Positions 24,903 to 34,785 of a DNA stretch of 64,000 nt are shown piece after piece; the stretch's first letter is position 1; each line of letters opens with the position of its first letter. Source of the stretch: Streptomyces sp. NBC_01465 (GTDB lineage Bacteria; Actinomycetota; Actinomycetes; Streptomycetales; Streptomycetaceae); NCBI RefSeq assembly GCF_036227325.1, contig NZ_CP109467.1, positions 5,642,001 to 5,706,000 on the forward strand. The letters run 5' to 3'. The notes beneath the pieces were generated by a model that searched no databases, was not told where the DNA came from, and saw only the letters and a list, made by a program, of their open reading frames with translations. The position numbers and the translations under genes were made by a program.

Positions 24903-26528
24903 TCAGTGGGCGGAGTGCGCTGTCGCCGGGGGAAGGTCGATCTGGACGCCCTTGTCGCCCGCGTCCGCCGTGTAGTCCGACGGGGACGTCTCGTCCACGC
25001 CCTCCGGGGCCTTGGCCGCCTTCAGGACGAATGTCAGGACCAGCACGACCACCACGTTCAGGACGAACGCCGTCAGGCCGATGTAGCCGATCTCCCCGAT
25101 CCCGGGGATCTCCTTCGACGAGCCGCCGAAGTGCTTCTGCGTCGGCGAGGCGACACCGAACGCGGCGGCCGTTCCGTACGCCATGCCGGCCGCCCAGCCC
25201 GCCAGCAGCGCCCAGCGGTGGAACCAGCGCGTGAACAGGCCGCCGACCAGCGCCGGCATCGTCTGGAGGATCCAGATCCCGCCCAGCAGCTGGAAGTTGA
25301 TCGCCACCGTCTTGTCCATCGTCAGGACGAAGGCCAGCGCCCCCACCTTCACCAGGAGCGAGACCAGCTTCGAGACCTTCGCCTCGTGGGCCGGGGTCGC
25401 GTCCGGCTTGATGAAGTCGCGGTAGATGTTGCGCGTGAAGAGGTTCGCCGCCGCGATCGACATGATCGCCGCCGGCACCAGTGCGCCGATGCCGATCGCC
25501 GCGAAGGCCACGCCCGCGAACCAGTCCGGGAACATGTTCTCGAAGAGCTGCGGGATCGCCAGCTGGCCGTTCTTGACGTTGATACCGTCCGCGATCGCCA
25601 TGAACCCGAGCAGGGCCAGCAGGCCCAGCATCAGGGAGTACAGCGGCAGGATCGTGGTGTTGCGGCGGATCACGTTGCGGCTGCGCGAGGACAGGGTCGC
25701 CGTGATCGAGTGCGGGTACATGAAGAGCGCGAGCGCCGAGCCGAGGGCGAGGGTCGCGTAGCCCCACTGGCCCGCCTCACCGGGGGCAAGTCCGCCGATC
25801 GGTTTGCCCGTTGCCGGGTTGAGCGTCGCGAACTTCTTGCCCGCCGCCGCGAAGATGTCGTCGAATCCGCCCAGTTTGATGGGGATGTAGATGATCGCGA
25901 CGATGATGACCAGATAGATCAGGCCGTCCTTGACGAACGCGATCAGCGCGGGCGCGCGCAGCCCCGACGAGTAGGTGTACGCCGCGAGCACCGCGAAGGC
26001 GATCAGCAGCGGCAGGTCCTTGATGAACCAGTTGCTGCTCTCGCCGCCGACGCCCATGACGTCGAGTACCGCCTGGATGCCGACCAGTTGGAGCGCGATG
26101 TACGGCATCGTGGCGAGGATGCCCGTGACCGCGACGGCCAGCGACAGGCCCTTCGAGCCGAAGCGGCCGCGCACGAAGTCGGAGGTGGTGACGTAGCCGT
26201 GCTTGTGCGAGACCGACCACAGGCGCGGCAGGAAGGTGAAGATCAGCGGGTACACGAGGATCGTGTAGGGGACGGCGAAGAAGCCCGCCGCGCCCGCCGC
26301 GTAGATCGCCGCAGGGACCGCCACGAAGGTGTACGCCGTGTACAGGTCGCCGCCGAGCAGGAACCAGGTGACCCAGGTCCCGAACGACCGTCCGCCCAGG
26401 CCCCATTCGTCGAGGCTCTCCTCGTTCTCGGCCTTGCGCCAGCGCGCCGCCATGAACCCGATGACCGTGACGGCCAGGAAGAAGAAGATGAAGACGCCGA
26501 GAGCGACGCCGTTGACGCCGGTCTTCAT
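24903..26528 (-). CDS. Sodium:solute symporter (SSS family), probable monocarboxylate uptake
   Basis: A 541-residue transporter with about 13 membrane segments. SSS features are the LGGRSFGTWVTWFLLGGDLYTAY segment in the first helices, the GPxP-like TYSSGLRAPALIAFVKD region and the conserved SIAAANLFTRNIYRDF segment. Pairing with a DUF3311 small membrane protein immediately upstream is typical of monocarboxylate/acetate-type SSS carriers of actinobacteria. Start and the upstream stop overlap by 4 bp. Substrate is inference. Confidence 0.9.
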   Translation of the reverse strand: MKTGVNGVALGVFIFFFLAVTVIGFMAARWRKAENEESLDEWGLGGRSFGTWVTWFLLGGDLYTAYTFVAVPAAIYAAGAAGFFAVPYTILVYPLIFTFLPRLWSVSHKHGYVTTSDFVRGRFGSKGLSLAVAVTGILATMPYIALQLVGIQAVLDVMGVGGESSNWFIKDLPLLIAFAVLAAYTYSSGLRAPALIAFVKDGLIYLVIIVAIIYIPIKLGGFDDIFAAAGKKFATLNPATGKPIGGLAPGEAGQWGYATLALGSALALFMYPHSITATLSSRSRNVIRRNTTILPLYSLMLGLLALLGFMAIADGINVKNGQLAIPQLFENMFPDWFAGVAFAAIGIGALVPAAIMSIAAANLFTRNIYRDFIKPDATPAHEAKVSKLVSLLVKVGALAFVLTMDKTVAINFQLLGGIWILQTMPALVGGLFTRWFHRWALLAGWAAGMAYGTAAAFGVASPTQKHFGGSSKEIPGIGEIGYIGLTAFVLNVVVVLVLTFVLKAAKAPEGVDETSPSDYTADAGDKGVQIDLPPATAHSAH

Positions 26529-26794
26529 GAGGACGCGCCTTCCGTGCGGGCCGAGTCGGCCTTGCGGGCGCGCTGGTCACGCTGCCACAGCTTGTACGCG
26601 ACCATCGTGAGCGCGGTCGAGATGAGGACCCAGAGCATCTGGTACCAGTAGAAGAACGGGATGCCGATGAAGGTCGGGTCGATTTTCGCGTACGAGCCCA
26701 CCCAGAGCATCGCCACAAAAGGCGCGATCAGGCAGAGCGCGATGATCACGCGCACCGGCGTGACGGTGGGTGGTGGTGGCTTCTCTTCCGGCAT
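26525..26794 (-). CDS. DUF3311 small membrane partner of the symporter
   Basis: An 89-residue protein with two membrane helices (about 15-35 and 43-68) and a charged C-terminus. The PFFYWYQMLWVLIS motif is the DUF3311 signature. ATG at 26794 (MPEEKPPPP) with GAGGGGACGG upstream is preferred to GTG 26821. It overlaps the symporter start by 4 bp, so the pair is coupled. Confidence 0.88.
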   Translation of the reverse strand: MPEEKPPPPTVTPVRVIIALCLIAPFVAMLWVGSYAKIDPTFIGIPFFYWYQMLWVLISTALTMVAYKLWQRDQRARKADSARTEGASS

Positions 26795-26850
26795 GTGGTG
26801 TTCCGTCCCCTCGCTGATCACCTGTTGTAATGCGCAGGAAATCTAAGCGA

Positions 26851-26873
26851 GGGGTTCCGCCCGGCGGAACCCC
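26851..26873 (-). terminator. Hairpin after dasR
   Basis: Stem GGGGTTCCGC / GCGGAACCCC with a CCG loop, between the dasR stop (26901) and the DUF3311 start. Confidence 0.65.
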
Positions 26874-26900
26874 CGTCCGCATACCGGAATGGCATCAACC

Positions 26901-27746
<846 letters not shown>

Positions 27747-27822
27747 TCAGGGCGTCGGCCTCCCGCAGGTGTCGGTCCGATAACGGACGCGACAGGCCTT
27801 CTTATACACCCTTGACACCCCT

Positions 27823-27838
27823 AAAGGTCTAGGCCAAG
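27823..27838 (+). promoter_or_regulatory. dre-like site upstream of dasA (weaker)
   Basis: AAAGGTCTAGGCCAAG, 11 of 16 matches to the DasR consensus ACTGGTCTAGACCACT, with the core GGTCTAGGCC. It lies just after a TTGACA -35-like box. Confidence 0.5.
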
Positions 27839-27846
27839 CTCCCGGT

Positions 27847-27862
27847 ACTGGTCTAAACCATT
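27847..27862 (+). promoter_or_regulatory. dre operator of dasA
   Basis: ACTGGTCTAAACCATT, 14 of 16 matches to the DasR consensus. It is also the left part of a wider inverted repeat, CTGGTCT-N10-AGACCAG (27848-27871). Confidence 0.82.
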
Positions 27863-27970
27863 AAAGACCAGGTCCCAGCCTCACGGGCAGTACACGCCGC
27901 ATGGTTGTTGCGGCGGAACGGCGTTCTCGGGTGGTGGGGGGAAGTTTCTTGCATCCCTGAGGAGGGTGTC

Positions 27971-29254
27971 GTGAAGCGCAAGCTCATCGCGGCTATCGGC
28001 GTTGCGGGCATGTTGGTCAGCATCGCTGCGTGTGGATCCGACGACAAGAAGAGCACCGACGCCAAGGGCTCGGACGTCAAGTCCCTGAAGGTCTGGCTCA
28101 CGGTCGACGCTCAGAAGAACTGGCCGGAGCTGGTCAAGGCCGCCGACGACGCGATCGTGGCCAAGCACCCGGGCATCAAGATCACGCACGAGTACTACGG
28201 CTGGCCGGACAAGAACGCCAAGCTCGACGCCGTACTCGCCACGGACAAGGCTCCGGACGTGGTCGAGATGGGCAACACCGAGATGCTGCCCTACGTCATC
28301 AAGGGCGCGTTCGCCGAGCTCGACGCCTCGAAGTTCGACAACTCCGCCAACTGGCTTGACGGGCTGAAGGCTTCGGCCACGTACGACGGCAAGACCTACG
28401 GTGTTCCGTACTACGCCGGTGGCCGTGTCGCCACGTGGCGCAAGGACATCGCCAAGGACGCCGGCATCACCGCCGTCCCGAAGACGTACACCGAGCTGAC
28501 CGCCGACCTGGACAAGATCCAGGCGAAGAAGGGCGACAAGTTCAGCGCCTGGTACCAGCCCACCCGTGACTGGTACGCGGCCGGTTCCTTCATCTACGAC
28601 GCCGGCGGCTCCATCGCGAAGGAGGAGGGCGGCCAGTTCAAGGGCAACCTTTCCTCGCCGGAGTCCATCAAGGGCCTCAACGAGTTCAAGAGCGTCGTCG
28701 ACAAGTACATGAAGGGCGACAAGACGAAGGACGAGTCCGACCGTCCGATCGTCTACGGCCAGGGCAAGTCTGCCCTGATCTTCGGCGCCGGCTGGGAGGG
28801 CGGCACCGCTGCCCTTCCGGAGAACGACAAGGTCGGCAAGATCGCCGACAAGCTCGAGACCTTCACGATGCCCGGCCCGTCCGGCAAGGCCATCCCGGTC
28901 TTCCTCGGTGGCTCCGACCTGGCCGTCCCGGTCAAGTCCAAGGCGCAGGGCGTCGCGGCCGAGTGGATCAACGCCTTCACCGGCACGAGCGGCCAGAAGG
29001 TTCTCGTCGGCAAGGGCAACCTGCCCAACAACAAGACGGACCTCGCGCCGCTGAAGAACGACCCGAAGACGGCCGTCAACGCGGCCGCCGCCGAGAACAG
29101 CTGGTTCGTTCCCATGGCGCCGGGCTGGGGCCAGGTCGAGAAGGCCCAGGTCCTGCAGACCATGCTGCAGGCCATCGGTACGGGCAAGAAGTCGGTGGAG
29201 GACGCTGCGAAGGAAGCAGACGCCGCCATCGACAAGGTCATCAACACCAAGTGA
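27971..29254 (+). CDS. dasA: DasA, solute-binding lipoprotein for chito-oligosaccharides
   Basis: A 427-residue extracellular binding protein of the CUT1 sugar ABC family; S. coelicolor DasA binds chitobiose. The lipoprotein signal MKRKLIAAIGV ends at the lipobox SIAAC (Cys21). The mature part has the family-1 binding-protein fold (LKVWLTVDAQ; DVVEMGNTEM; PVFLGGSDLAVP). GTG at 27971 with GGAGGG upstream is chosen. A perfect 15-bp stem follows 6 bp after the stop, which should make dasA mRNA more abundant than dasBC. Confidence 0.95.
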   Translation: MKRKLIAAIGVAGMLVSIAACGSDDKKSTDAKGSDVKSLKVWLTVDAQKNWPELVKAADDAIVAKHPGIKITHEYYGWPDKNAKLDAVLATDKAPDVVEMGNTEMLPYVIKGAFAELDASKFDNSANWLDGLKASATYDGKTYGVPYYAGGRVATWRKDIAKDAGITAVPKTYTELTADLDKIQAKKGDKFSAWYQPTRDWYAAGSFIYDAGGSIAKEEGGQFKGNLSSPESIKGLNEFKSVVDKYMKGDKTKDESDRPIVYGQGKSALIFGAGWEGGTAALPENDKVGKIADKLETFTMPGPSGKAIPVFLGGSDLAVPVKSKAQGVAAEWINAFTGTSGQKVLVGKGNLPNNKTDLAPLKNDPKTAVNAAAAENSWFVPMAPGWGQVEKAQVLQTMLQAIGTGKKSVEDAAKEADAAIDKVINTK

Positions 29255-29260
29255 CCTGAC

Positions 29261-29293
29261 GGGCGGGCCCGTTGACACTCAACGGGCCCGCCC
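29261..29293 (+). terminator. Perfect 15-bp stem between dasA and dasB
   Basis: GGGCGGGCCCGTTGA, loop CAC, TCAACGGGCCCGCCC. It starts 6 bp after the dasA stop and ends 41 bp before dasB, inside one operon. No T-tract follows, so it may act as a partial terminator or an mRNA-stabilising 3' end. Confidence 0.85.
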
Positions 29294-29334
29294 TGCTGCC
29301 CGTACGCACGAAAGGGATCGTTGAGGAGCACGCG

Positions 29335-30339
29335 ATGAGTGCCGCAGAGACAACTACCGCAAAGGTGCCGCCGCAGCGGCGCTCGCCATCGCCGGACTCC
29401 GGAACGAGAGGCCCTGGCAAGAAGGGCAAGAAGGGCAAGAAGGGCGTCTCGACGAGCGCCGCAGTGCCGTGGGCGCTGCTCGCGCCCTGTCTGCTCGTCC
29501 TCGCCCTCGTCCTCGGCTACCCGCTCTACCGGCTGGTCCGGCTCTCCTTCGAGAAGTTCGGACAGTCCCAGCTCTGGGGCTTCCAGCCGACGAAGTCGGT
29601 CGGCTTCGACAACTTCTCCACGGTCCTGGGCGACAGCGAGTTCTGGCACGTCGTCGTCCGCACCATCGTGTTCGCCCTCTCGGCCGTCGTGCTGACGATG
29701 GTGCTCGGGATGCTCATCGCGCTGCTTCTCCAGCGCGTGTCGGGCTGGGTGAAGACGCTCATCAACATTGCGCTCGTGGCGAGTTGGGGCATGCCCATCA
29801 TCGTCGCGGTCACCATCTTCAAGTGGATGTTCGACTCCCAGTACGGGGTCTTCAATTACGTCCTCAGCAAGATCCCCGGCGTGGACTTCAACGGCCACAA
29901 CTGGTTCGCCAGCGGCACCCAGGGCCTCGCGGTCATCATGATCCTGGTGGTGTGGGGAGCGGTCCCGTTCGTCGTCATCACCATCAACGCCGGCCTCACC
30001 CAGGTGCCCAAGGAGCTCGAAGAGGCCGCGCGCCTCGACGGAGCGGGCGGCTGGGGCGTGTTCCGCCACGTCACGCTGCCGATCCTCAAGCCCATCCTCG
30101 TGATGCTCGCGACGCTCTCGGTCATCTGGGACATGGGGGTGTTCCCGCAGGTGTTCGTGATGCGAAACGGCCACCCCGAGGCTGAGTTCCAGCTGCTCAC
30201 CACGTACTCGTACGAGAAGGCCTTCGTGGTCAACGACTACTCGCAGGGGTCGGCGATCGCCCTGATCACCGTGCTGCTCCTGCTGGGTGTGGTCGCCGTG
30301 TACATGCGCCAGATGCTCAAGATCGGAGACGTGGAGTGA
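29335..30339 (+). CDS. dasB: DasB, sugar ABC permease
   Basis: A 334-residue MalF-type inner-membrane permease. A Lys/Gly/Pro-rich cytosolic N-terminus with three GKK units (about 27-37) precedes six membrane helices. The EAA loop EEAARLDGAGGWGVFRHVTL (about 223-242) is the ATPase contact. ATG at 29335 follows TTGAGGAG; an upstream ATG at 29272 lies within the dasA-dasB stem and is rejected. Its stop overlaps the dasC start (GTGA). Confidence 0.94.
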   Translation: MSAAETTTAKVPPQRRSPSPDSGTRGPGKKGKKGKKGVSTSAAVPWALLAPCLLVLALVLGYPLYRLVRLSFEKFGQSQLWGFQPTKSVGFDNFSTVLGDSEFWHVVVRTIVFALSAVVLTMVLGMLIALLLQRVSGWVKTLINIALVASWGMPIIVAVTIFKWMFDSQYGVFNYVLSKIPGVDFNGHNWFASGTQGLAVIMILVVWGAVPFVVITINAGLTQVPKELEEAARLDGAGGWGVFRHVTLPILKPILVMLATLSVIWDMGVFPQVFVMRNGHPEAEFQLLTTYSYEKAFVVNDYSQGSAIALITVLLLLGVVAVYMRQMLKIGDVE

Positions 30340-31205
30340 CGACCACGACAGCGGCACCCGCAGCCGCCAAGCTCAAGGCCCCCCGCCGACGCAAGTCCAA
30401 GCTGGGCTGGAACGTCATCGGCATCCTGGTCTTCGTCGTCGTCGGCTTCCCGGTCTACTGGATGCTGAACACGGCGTTCAAGCCGGCCAAGGACGCGATC
30501 GACCCCAACCCGCACTTCTTCCCCAGGACCTTCACCCTGGCGAACTTCGACCGTGCGCTGAACATCTCCGACTTCTGGGGCCCCATCGGCCGCAGCGCGA
30601 TCGTCTCGCTCTCGGTGGTGGCCATCGGCCTGGTCGTCGGTCTGCTGGCCGCCCTGGCCATCTCCCGGTTCGCCTTCCGCGGCCGCAAGATCGTGATCGT
30701 CGGCATCCTCGCGGTGCAGATGGTCCCGCTCGTCGCCATGATCATCCCGGTCTTCCTGCTGCTGAACGACCTCGGTCAGTACGACCAGCTCACCGGCCTG
30801 ATCATCACGTACCTCACCTTCATCCTCCCGTTCACGGTGTGGACCCTCCGGGGCTTCATCGTCAACATCCCCAAGGAGCTCGAAGAGGCCGCGATGGTCG
30901 ACGGCTGCACGAAGACCGGCGCCTTCATCCGCGTCGTCTTCCCGCTGCTCGCCCCGGGCATGGTCGCCACCTCCGTCTACGGCTTCATCCAGGCGTGGAA
31001 CGAGTACCTCTACGCTCTGATGCTGCTGAGCCAGCAGAAGCAGACCGCCACCGTCTGGCTGTCGACCTTCACCACCCAGCACGGCACCGAGTACGCCCCG
31101 ATGATGGCCGGTTCCACCATGATGGCTGTGCCCGTGGTGATCCTCTTCCTCCTCGTCCAGCGCAAGATGGCCGCAGGTCTGACGGCCGGCGCCGTGAAGG
31201 GATGA
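30336..31205 (+). CDS. dasC: DasC, sugar ABC permease
   Basis: A 289-residue MalG-type permease, six membrane helices. EAA loop: EEAAMVDGCTKTGAFIRVVF (about 181-200). The GTG at 30336 overlaps the dasB stop by 4 bp. No ATPase gene follows; das importers in Streptomyces use the shared ATPase MsiK encoded elsewhere. Confidence 0.94.
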   Translation: MTTTTAAPAAAKLKAPRRRKSKLGWNVIGILVFVVVGFPVYWMLNTAFKPAKDAIDPNPHFFPRTFTLANFDRALNISDFWGPIGRSAIVSLSVVAIGLVVGLLAALAISRFAFRGRKIVIVGILAVQMVPLVAMIIPVFLLLNDLGQYDQLTGLIITYLTFILPFTVWTLRGFIVNIPKELEEAAMVDGCTKTGAFIRVVFPLLAPGMVATSVYGFIQAWNEYLYALMLLSQQKQTATVWLSTFTTQHGTEYAPMMAGSTMMAVPVVILFLLVQRKMAAGLTAGAVKG

Positions 31206-31214
31206 CGCCCCTCC

Positions 31215-32726
31215 ATGACCACGATCGCATCCAGCACTGACACGCTGACCCGCGACGCCCTCGCGGTGCTCCAGCCCGGCTTCGTCGGGACGACCGCGCC
31301 CGAGTGGCTGCTGCGGCAGATCCGCGAAGGCCTCTCCTCCGTCGGCCTCTTCGGCCGCAACATCGAATCGCCCGAGCAACTGGCCGCGCTCACCCAGCAG
31401 TTGCGCGCCGAGCGGGACGACATCCTCGTCGCCATCGACGAGGAGGGCGGCGACGTCACGCGCCTGGAGGTCCGTAACGGCTCCTCCTTCCCGGGCAATC
31501 TCGCCCTCGGCGCCGTTGACGACCCCGACCTGACCCGGGCCGTCGCCCACGAGCTCGGCCGCCGCCTCGCCGCGTGCGGGGTGAACCTCAACTGGGCGCC
31601 GTCCGCGGACGTCAACTCCAACGCGGACAACCCGGTCATCGGCGTACGGTCCTTCGGCGCCGACCCCGCCCTGGTCGCCCGGCACACGGCCGCGTACGTC
31701 GAAGGCCTGGAGGCCGCCGGCGTCGCCGCCTGCACCAAGCACTTCCCGGGCCACGGCGACACCGCCGTCGACAGCCACCACGCGATGCCCCGCATCGACG
31801 CGGACATGGAGACCCTGCACGCCCGCGAACTCGTCCCGTTCCGGGCCGCGATCGCCGCAGGGACCAAGTCCGTGATGAGCGCGCACATCCTGCTGCCCGC
31901 GCTCGACGCCGAGCACCCGGCCACGCTCAGCCCGCGCATCCTCACCGGACTGCTCAGGCGCGAGCTCGGCTACGAGGGGCTCATCGTCACCGACGGCATG
32001 GAGATGCAGGCCATCGCCGCCGTGTACGGCATCGAGCGCGGATCGGTGCTGGCCATCGCGGCCGGCGCCGACGCCATCTGCGTCGGCGGCGGGCTCGCCG
32101 ACGAGGAGACGGTCCTCTCGCTGCGGGATGCGCTCGTCGCAGCCGTCCGCAGCGGTGAACTTCCCGCAGAGCGGCTGGCCGACGCCGCCGCACGGGTCCG
32201 CGCGCTCGCCGCGTGGACCCAGCAGAGCAGGGAGACATCGGAGCCGGGCGCGGCAGTGCAGGAGGGGACCGCGCCCGGCAACGAGAACGAGATCGGCCTG
32301 GTCGCCGCCCGCCGCGCGCTGAAGGTGACCGTCAACGAAGGCCACACGCCGCTGAGTTCGGCTCCGTACGTCGCCGCCTTCACGCCCGTCGCCAACATCG
32401 CCGTCGGCGACGAGACCCCCTGGGGCATCGCCGCCGAACTGGCCGAGCTGCTGCCGGGCACCGCGACCGGGACGTACGGCGCGGACACCACGGCGGAGGC
32501 GGTCCTGGCCGCAGCGGACGGGCGCCGCATCGTCGCCGTCGTACGCGACGAGCACCGCCACCCCTGGATGGCCGCCGCACTGGACGCACTGATCGCCGCC
32601 CGGCCGGACACGGTCGTGGTCGAGATGGGCGTACCGCAGGCAACCCCGCGCGGCGCCCTGCACATCGCCACGCACGGCGCGGCACGCGTCTGCGGGCGGG
32701 CGGCGGCGGAGGTCGTCGCTTCTTAG
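31215..32726 (+). CDS. dasD: GH3 beta-N-acetylglucosaminidase
   Basis: A 503-residue glycoside hydrolase family 3 enzyme without signal peptide, so cytosolic. The NagZ-type catalytic loop KHFPGHGDTAVDSHH (about 175-189) carries the His/Asp acid-base dyad, and the nucleophile Asp260 is in VTDGMEM. It should split imported chitobiose into GlcNAc. It is 9 bp downstream of dasC and closes the operon, followed by a strong terminator. Residues about 330-503 form an additional C-terminal domain. Confidence 0.92.
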   Translation: MTTIASSTDTLTRDALAVLQPGFVGTTAPEWLLRQIREGLSSVGLFGRNIESPEQLAALTQQLRAERDDILVAIDEEGGDVTRLEVRNGSSFPGNLALGAVDDPDLTRAVAHELGRRLAACGVNLNWAPSADVNSNADNPVIGVRSFGADPALVARHTAAYVEGLEAAGVAACTKHFPGHGDTAVDSHHAMPRIDADMETLHARELVPFRAAIAAGTKSVMSAHILLPALDAEHPATLSPRILTGLLRRELGYEGLIVTDGMEMQAIAAVYGIERGSVLAIAAGADAICVGGGLADEETVLSLRDALVAAVRSGELPAERLADAAARVRALAAWTQQSRETSEPGAAVQEGTAPGNENEIGLVAARRALKVTVNEGHTPLSSAPYVAAFTPVANIAVGDETPWGIAAELAELLPGTATGTYGADTTAEAVLAAADGRRIVAVVRDEHRHPWMAAALDALIAARPDTVVVEMGVPQATPRGALHIATHGAARVCGRAAAEVVAS

Positions 32727-32743
32727 CCTGTACGGCAACACGT

Positions 32744-32780
32744 AAGGGGCCCGGACACCGCGATGGTGTCCGGGCCCCTT
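32744..32780. terminator. Bidirectional terminator between dasD and nagB
   Basis: Perfect 16-bp stem AAGGGGCCCGGACACC / GGTGTCCGGGCCCCTT with a 5-nt loop, 17 bp after dasD and 12 bp before the nagB stop. Confidence 0.9.
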
Positions 32781-32792
32781 GCGTACGGGGTC

Positions 32793-33578
32793 CTACAGGC
32801 CCTGCCAGCTCGGCTTCGCCGCGAACGTCGCGCGGAAGTACTCGGCCAGCTTCAGCTTGGACGCCGCCGCCTCGTCCACGACGACCGTCGCGTGCCGGTG
32901 CAACTGCAGCGCCGATGCCGGTACGAGAGCCGACAGCGGCCCCTCGACCGTCGCCGCGACCGCGTCCGCCTTGCCCTCGCCGGTGGCGAGGAGCACCAGG
33001 TGGCGGGCCTCCAGGATGGTGCCGATGCCCTGGGTGATGACGTGGTGGGGGACCTGGTCGATGTCGTTGTCGAAGAAGCGCGCGTTGTCGACGCGCGTCT
33101 GGTTCGTCAGCGTCTTGATCCGGGTGCGGGAGGAGAGCGAGGAGCACGGCTCGTTGAAGCCGATGTGCCCGTCCGTGCCGATGCCGAGCAGCTGCAGGTC
33201 GACGCCGCCCGCGTCCGCGAGGGCCTTGTCGTACACCTCGCAAGCAGCCTGGACGTCCTCGGCCGAGCCGTCGGGGCCCATGAAGGAGGACGGGGTGAGA
33301 CCGAGCGGGTCGACGACCTCGCGCAGGACGACGGAGCGGTACGACTCGGGGTGGCCCTGCGGCAGCCCGACGTACTCGTCGAGCTGGCAGATCCGCGCCG
33401 TCGAGGCGTCCACGGCGCCGGAGGCGACCTTGGCGGCCAGGGCCTCGTAGATGGGCAGCGGGGTAGAGCCGGTCGCAACGCCGAGCAGAGCATCGGGCTT
33501 GCGGCGGATCAGCGAGGCCATGGCCTCCGCGATGAGTTCGCCGCCTGCCTTGGCGTCCGGGACGATGACAACTTCCAC
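32793..33578 (-). CDS. nagB: Glucosamine-6-phosphate deaminase
   Basis: A 261-residue enzyme converting glucosamine 6-phosphate to fructose 6-phosphate and ammonia, the last step of GlcNAc catabolism. Visible motifs are the phosphate loop GVATGSTPLPIYE (about 34-46), the LDEYVGLP catalytic Asp segment and GIGTDGHIGFNEP. GTG at 33578 gives the standard family length; the longer frame upstream crosses the dre site and the SIS promoter. Its substrate is the ligand that inactivates DasR, so it lowers the inducer signal. Confidence 0.95.
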   Translation of the reverse strand: MEVVIVPDAKAGGELIAEAMASLIRRKPDALLGVATGSTPLPIYEALAAKVASGAVDASTARICQLDEYVGLPQGHPESYRSVVLREVVDPLGLTPSSFMGPDGSAEDVQAACEVYDKALADAGGVDLQLLGIGTDGHIGFNEPCSSLSSRTRIKTLTNQTRVDNARFFDNDIDQVPHHVITQGIGTILEARHLVLLATGEGKADAVAATVEGPLSALVPASALQLHRHATVVVDEAAASKLKLAEYFRATFAAKPSWQGL

Positions 33579-33612
33579 GCTGGGCCTGCCGATCTGAAGA
33601 GTGGGAGCGTAC

Positions 33613-33628
33613 TGTGGTATAGACCAAT
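33613..33628. promoter_or_regulatory. dre-like operator between nagB and the SIS-domain gene
   Basis: TGTGGTATAGACCAAT, core GGTATAGACC, 12 of 16 matches to the DasR consensus. It lies 35 bp upstream of the nagB start and 106 bp upstream of the divergent SIS gene, so it could control both. Confidence 0.72.
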
Positions 33629-33733
33629 CTAGCAGAGCTTGACGCGCTCCGGCTGGCGGCTGCGTCTGCTCCCATGGTCGACTGGGAAGGCTCCCGGGAC
33701 CCATTCAGAGGCAGCCATTTGGAGGCAGTCGCG

Positions 33734-34780
33734 ATGTCCGAGCAGCCTGGCAGGATCATGTCCGCGGAGATCGCGGAGCAGCCGGCGGTGCTGCGGCGGA
33801 TCCTGGACCAGGGAGCGCCGAGGATCCGCGAGACCGCGGACGCCATCGCGGCCCGGCACCCGCGCTTCGTGCTGCTGACCGCGCGCGGCACCTCGGACAA
33901 CGCGGCGCTCTACGCGAAGTACCTGCTGGAGATCAAGCTCGGCCTGCCCTGCGGGCTGACCTCCATGTCGACGACGACGGCGTACGGCGCCCGGCCCGAC
34001 CTGCGCGACGTCCTGGTCGTGGTCGTCAGCCAGTCCGGCGGCTCGCCCGACCTGGTCGCCTCCACCCGGGCCGCGCGCGAGGCCGGTGCGATCACGCTCG
34101 CCGTCACGAACAACGCGGACTCGCCGCTGGCGGCGGTCTCCGAGTACCACATCGACATCCTGGCGGGCCCGGAGAAGGCGCTGCCCGCCACCAAGACGTA
34201 CACCGCGTCCCTGCTCTCCCTCTACCTCTTCGCCGAGGGGCTGCGCGGCAGCGACGGGGCCGCCGCCCGCAATCTGCCCGAGCTGGCCGAGGCGGTCCTG
34301 GCCCGCCAGGACGAGATACGGCTGCTCGCCGCCCGCTACCGCTTCGCCGGCCGGATGGTGATCACTTCGCGCGGTTACGGCTATCCGACCGCCAAGGAGG
34401 CCGCGCTCAAGATGATGGAGACGAGCTACATCCCCGCGCTCTCCTACTCGGGCGCGGACCTGCTCCACGGCCCGCTCGCCATGGTCGACAACGTCTCGCC
34501 GGTCATCGCGGTCGTCACCGACGGTTCGGGCGGCGATGCGCTCCAGCCGGTCCTCGACCGGCTGCGCGGGCGCGGCGCCGACCTGGTGGTCATCGGCCCG
34601 AAGTACCAGGTCGACGCGGCCTCCGCGGGCTTCGTCCTGCCGACGGACGGCGTCCCCGAGGAGCTCCAGCCGCTCCTTGAGATCCTCCCGCTGCAGCTCC
34701 TGGCGTACGAGGTGACGATCGCCCGCGGCCAGGACCCCGACGCACCCAGGGCCCTGGCCAAGGTCACCGAGACCCGCTGA
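33734..34780 (+). CDS. Double-SIS-domain sugar-phosphate isomerase/deaminase
   Basis: A 348-residue protein with two SIS domains (about 40-180 and 195-335), resembling the isomerase half of GlmS without the glutaminase domain. Phosphate-binding motifs TARGTSDNAA and SQSGGSPDLV are in domain 1; SRGYGYPTAKEAALKMMET in domain 2. Relatives include AgaS and the SIS-type glucosamine-6-phosphate deaminase NagB-II. ATG at 33734 has GGAGG upstream. Its position opposite nagB, sharing a dre site, ties it to amino-sugar catabolism. Confidence 0.88.
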   Translation: MSEQPGRIMSAEIAEQPAVLRRILDQGAPRIRETADAIAARHPRFVLLTARGTSDNAALYAKYLLEIKLGLPCGLTSMSTTTAYGARPDLRDVLVVVVSQSGGSPDLVASTRAAREAGAITLAVTNNADSPLAAVSEYHIDILAGPEKALPATKTYTASLLSLYLFAEGLRGSDGAAARNLPELAEAVLARQDEIRLLAARYRFAGRMVITSRGYGYPTAKEAALKMMETSYIPALSYSGADLLHGPLAMVDNVSPVIAVVTDGSGGDALQPVLDRLRGRGADLVVIGPKYQVDAASAGFVLPTDGVPEELQPLLEILPLQLLAYEVTIARGQDPDAPRALAKVTETR

Positions 34781-34785
34781 CCGCG

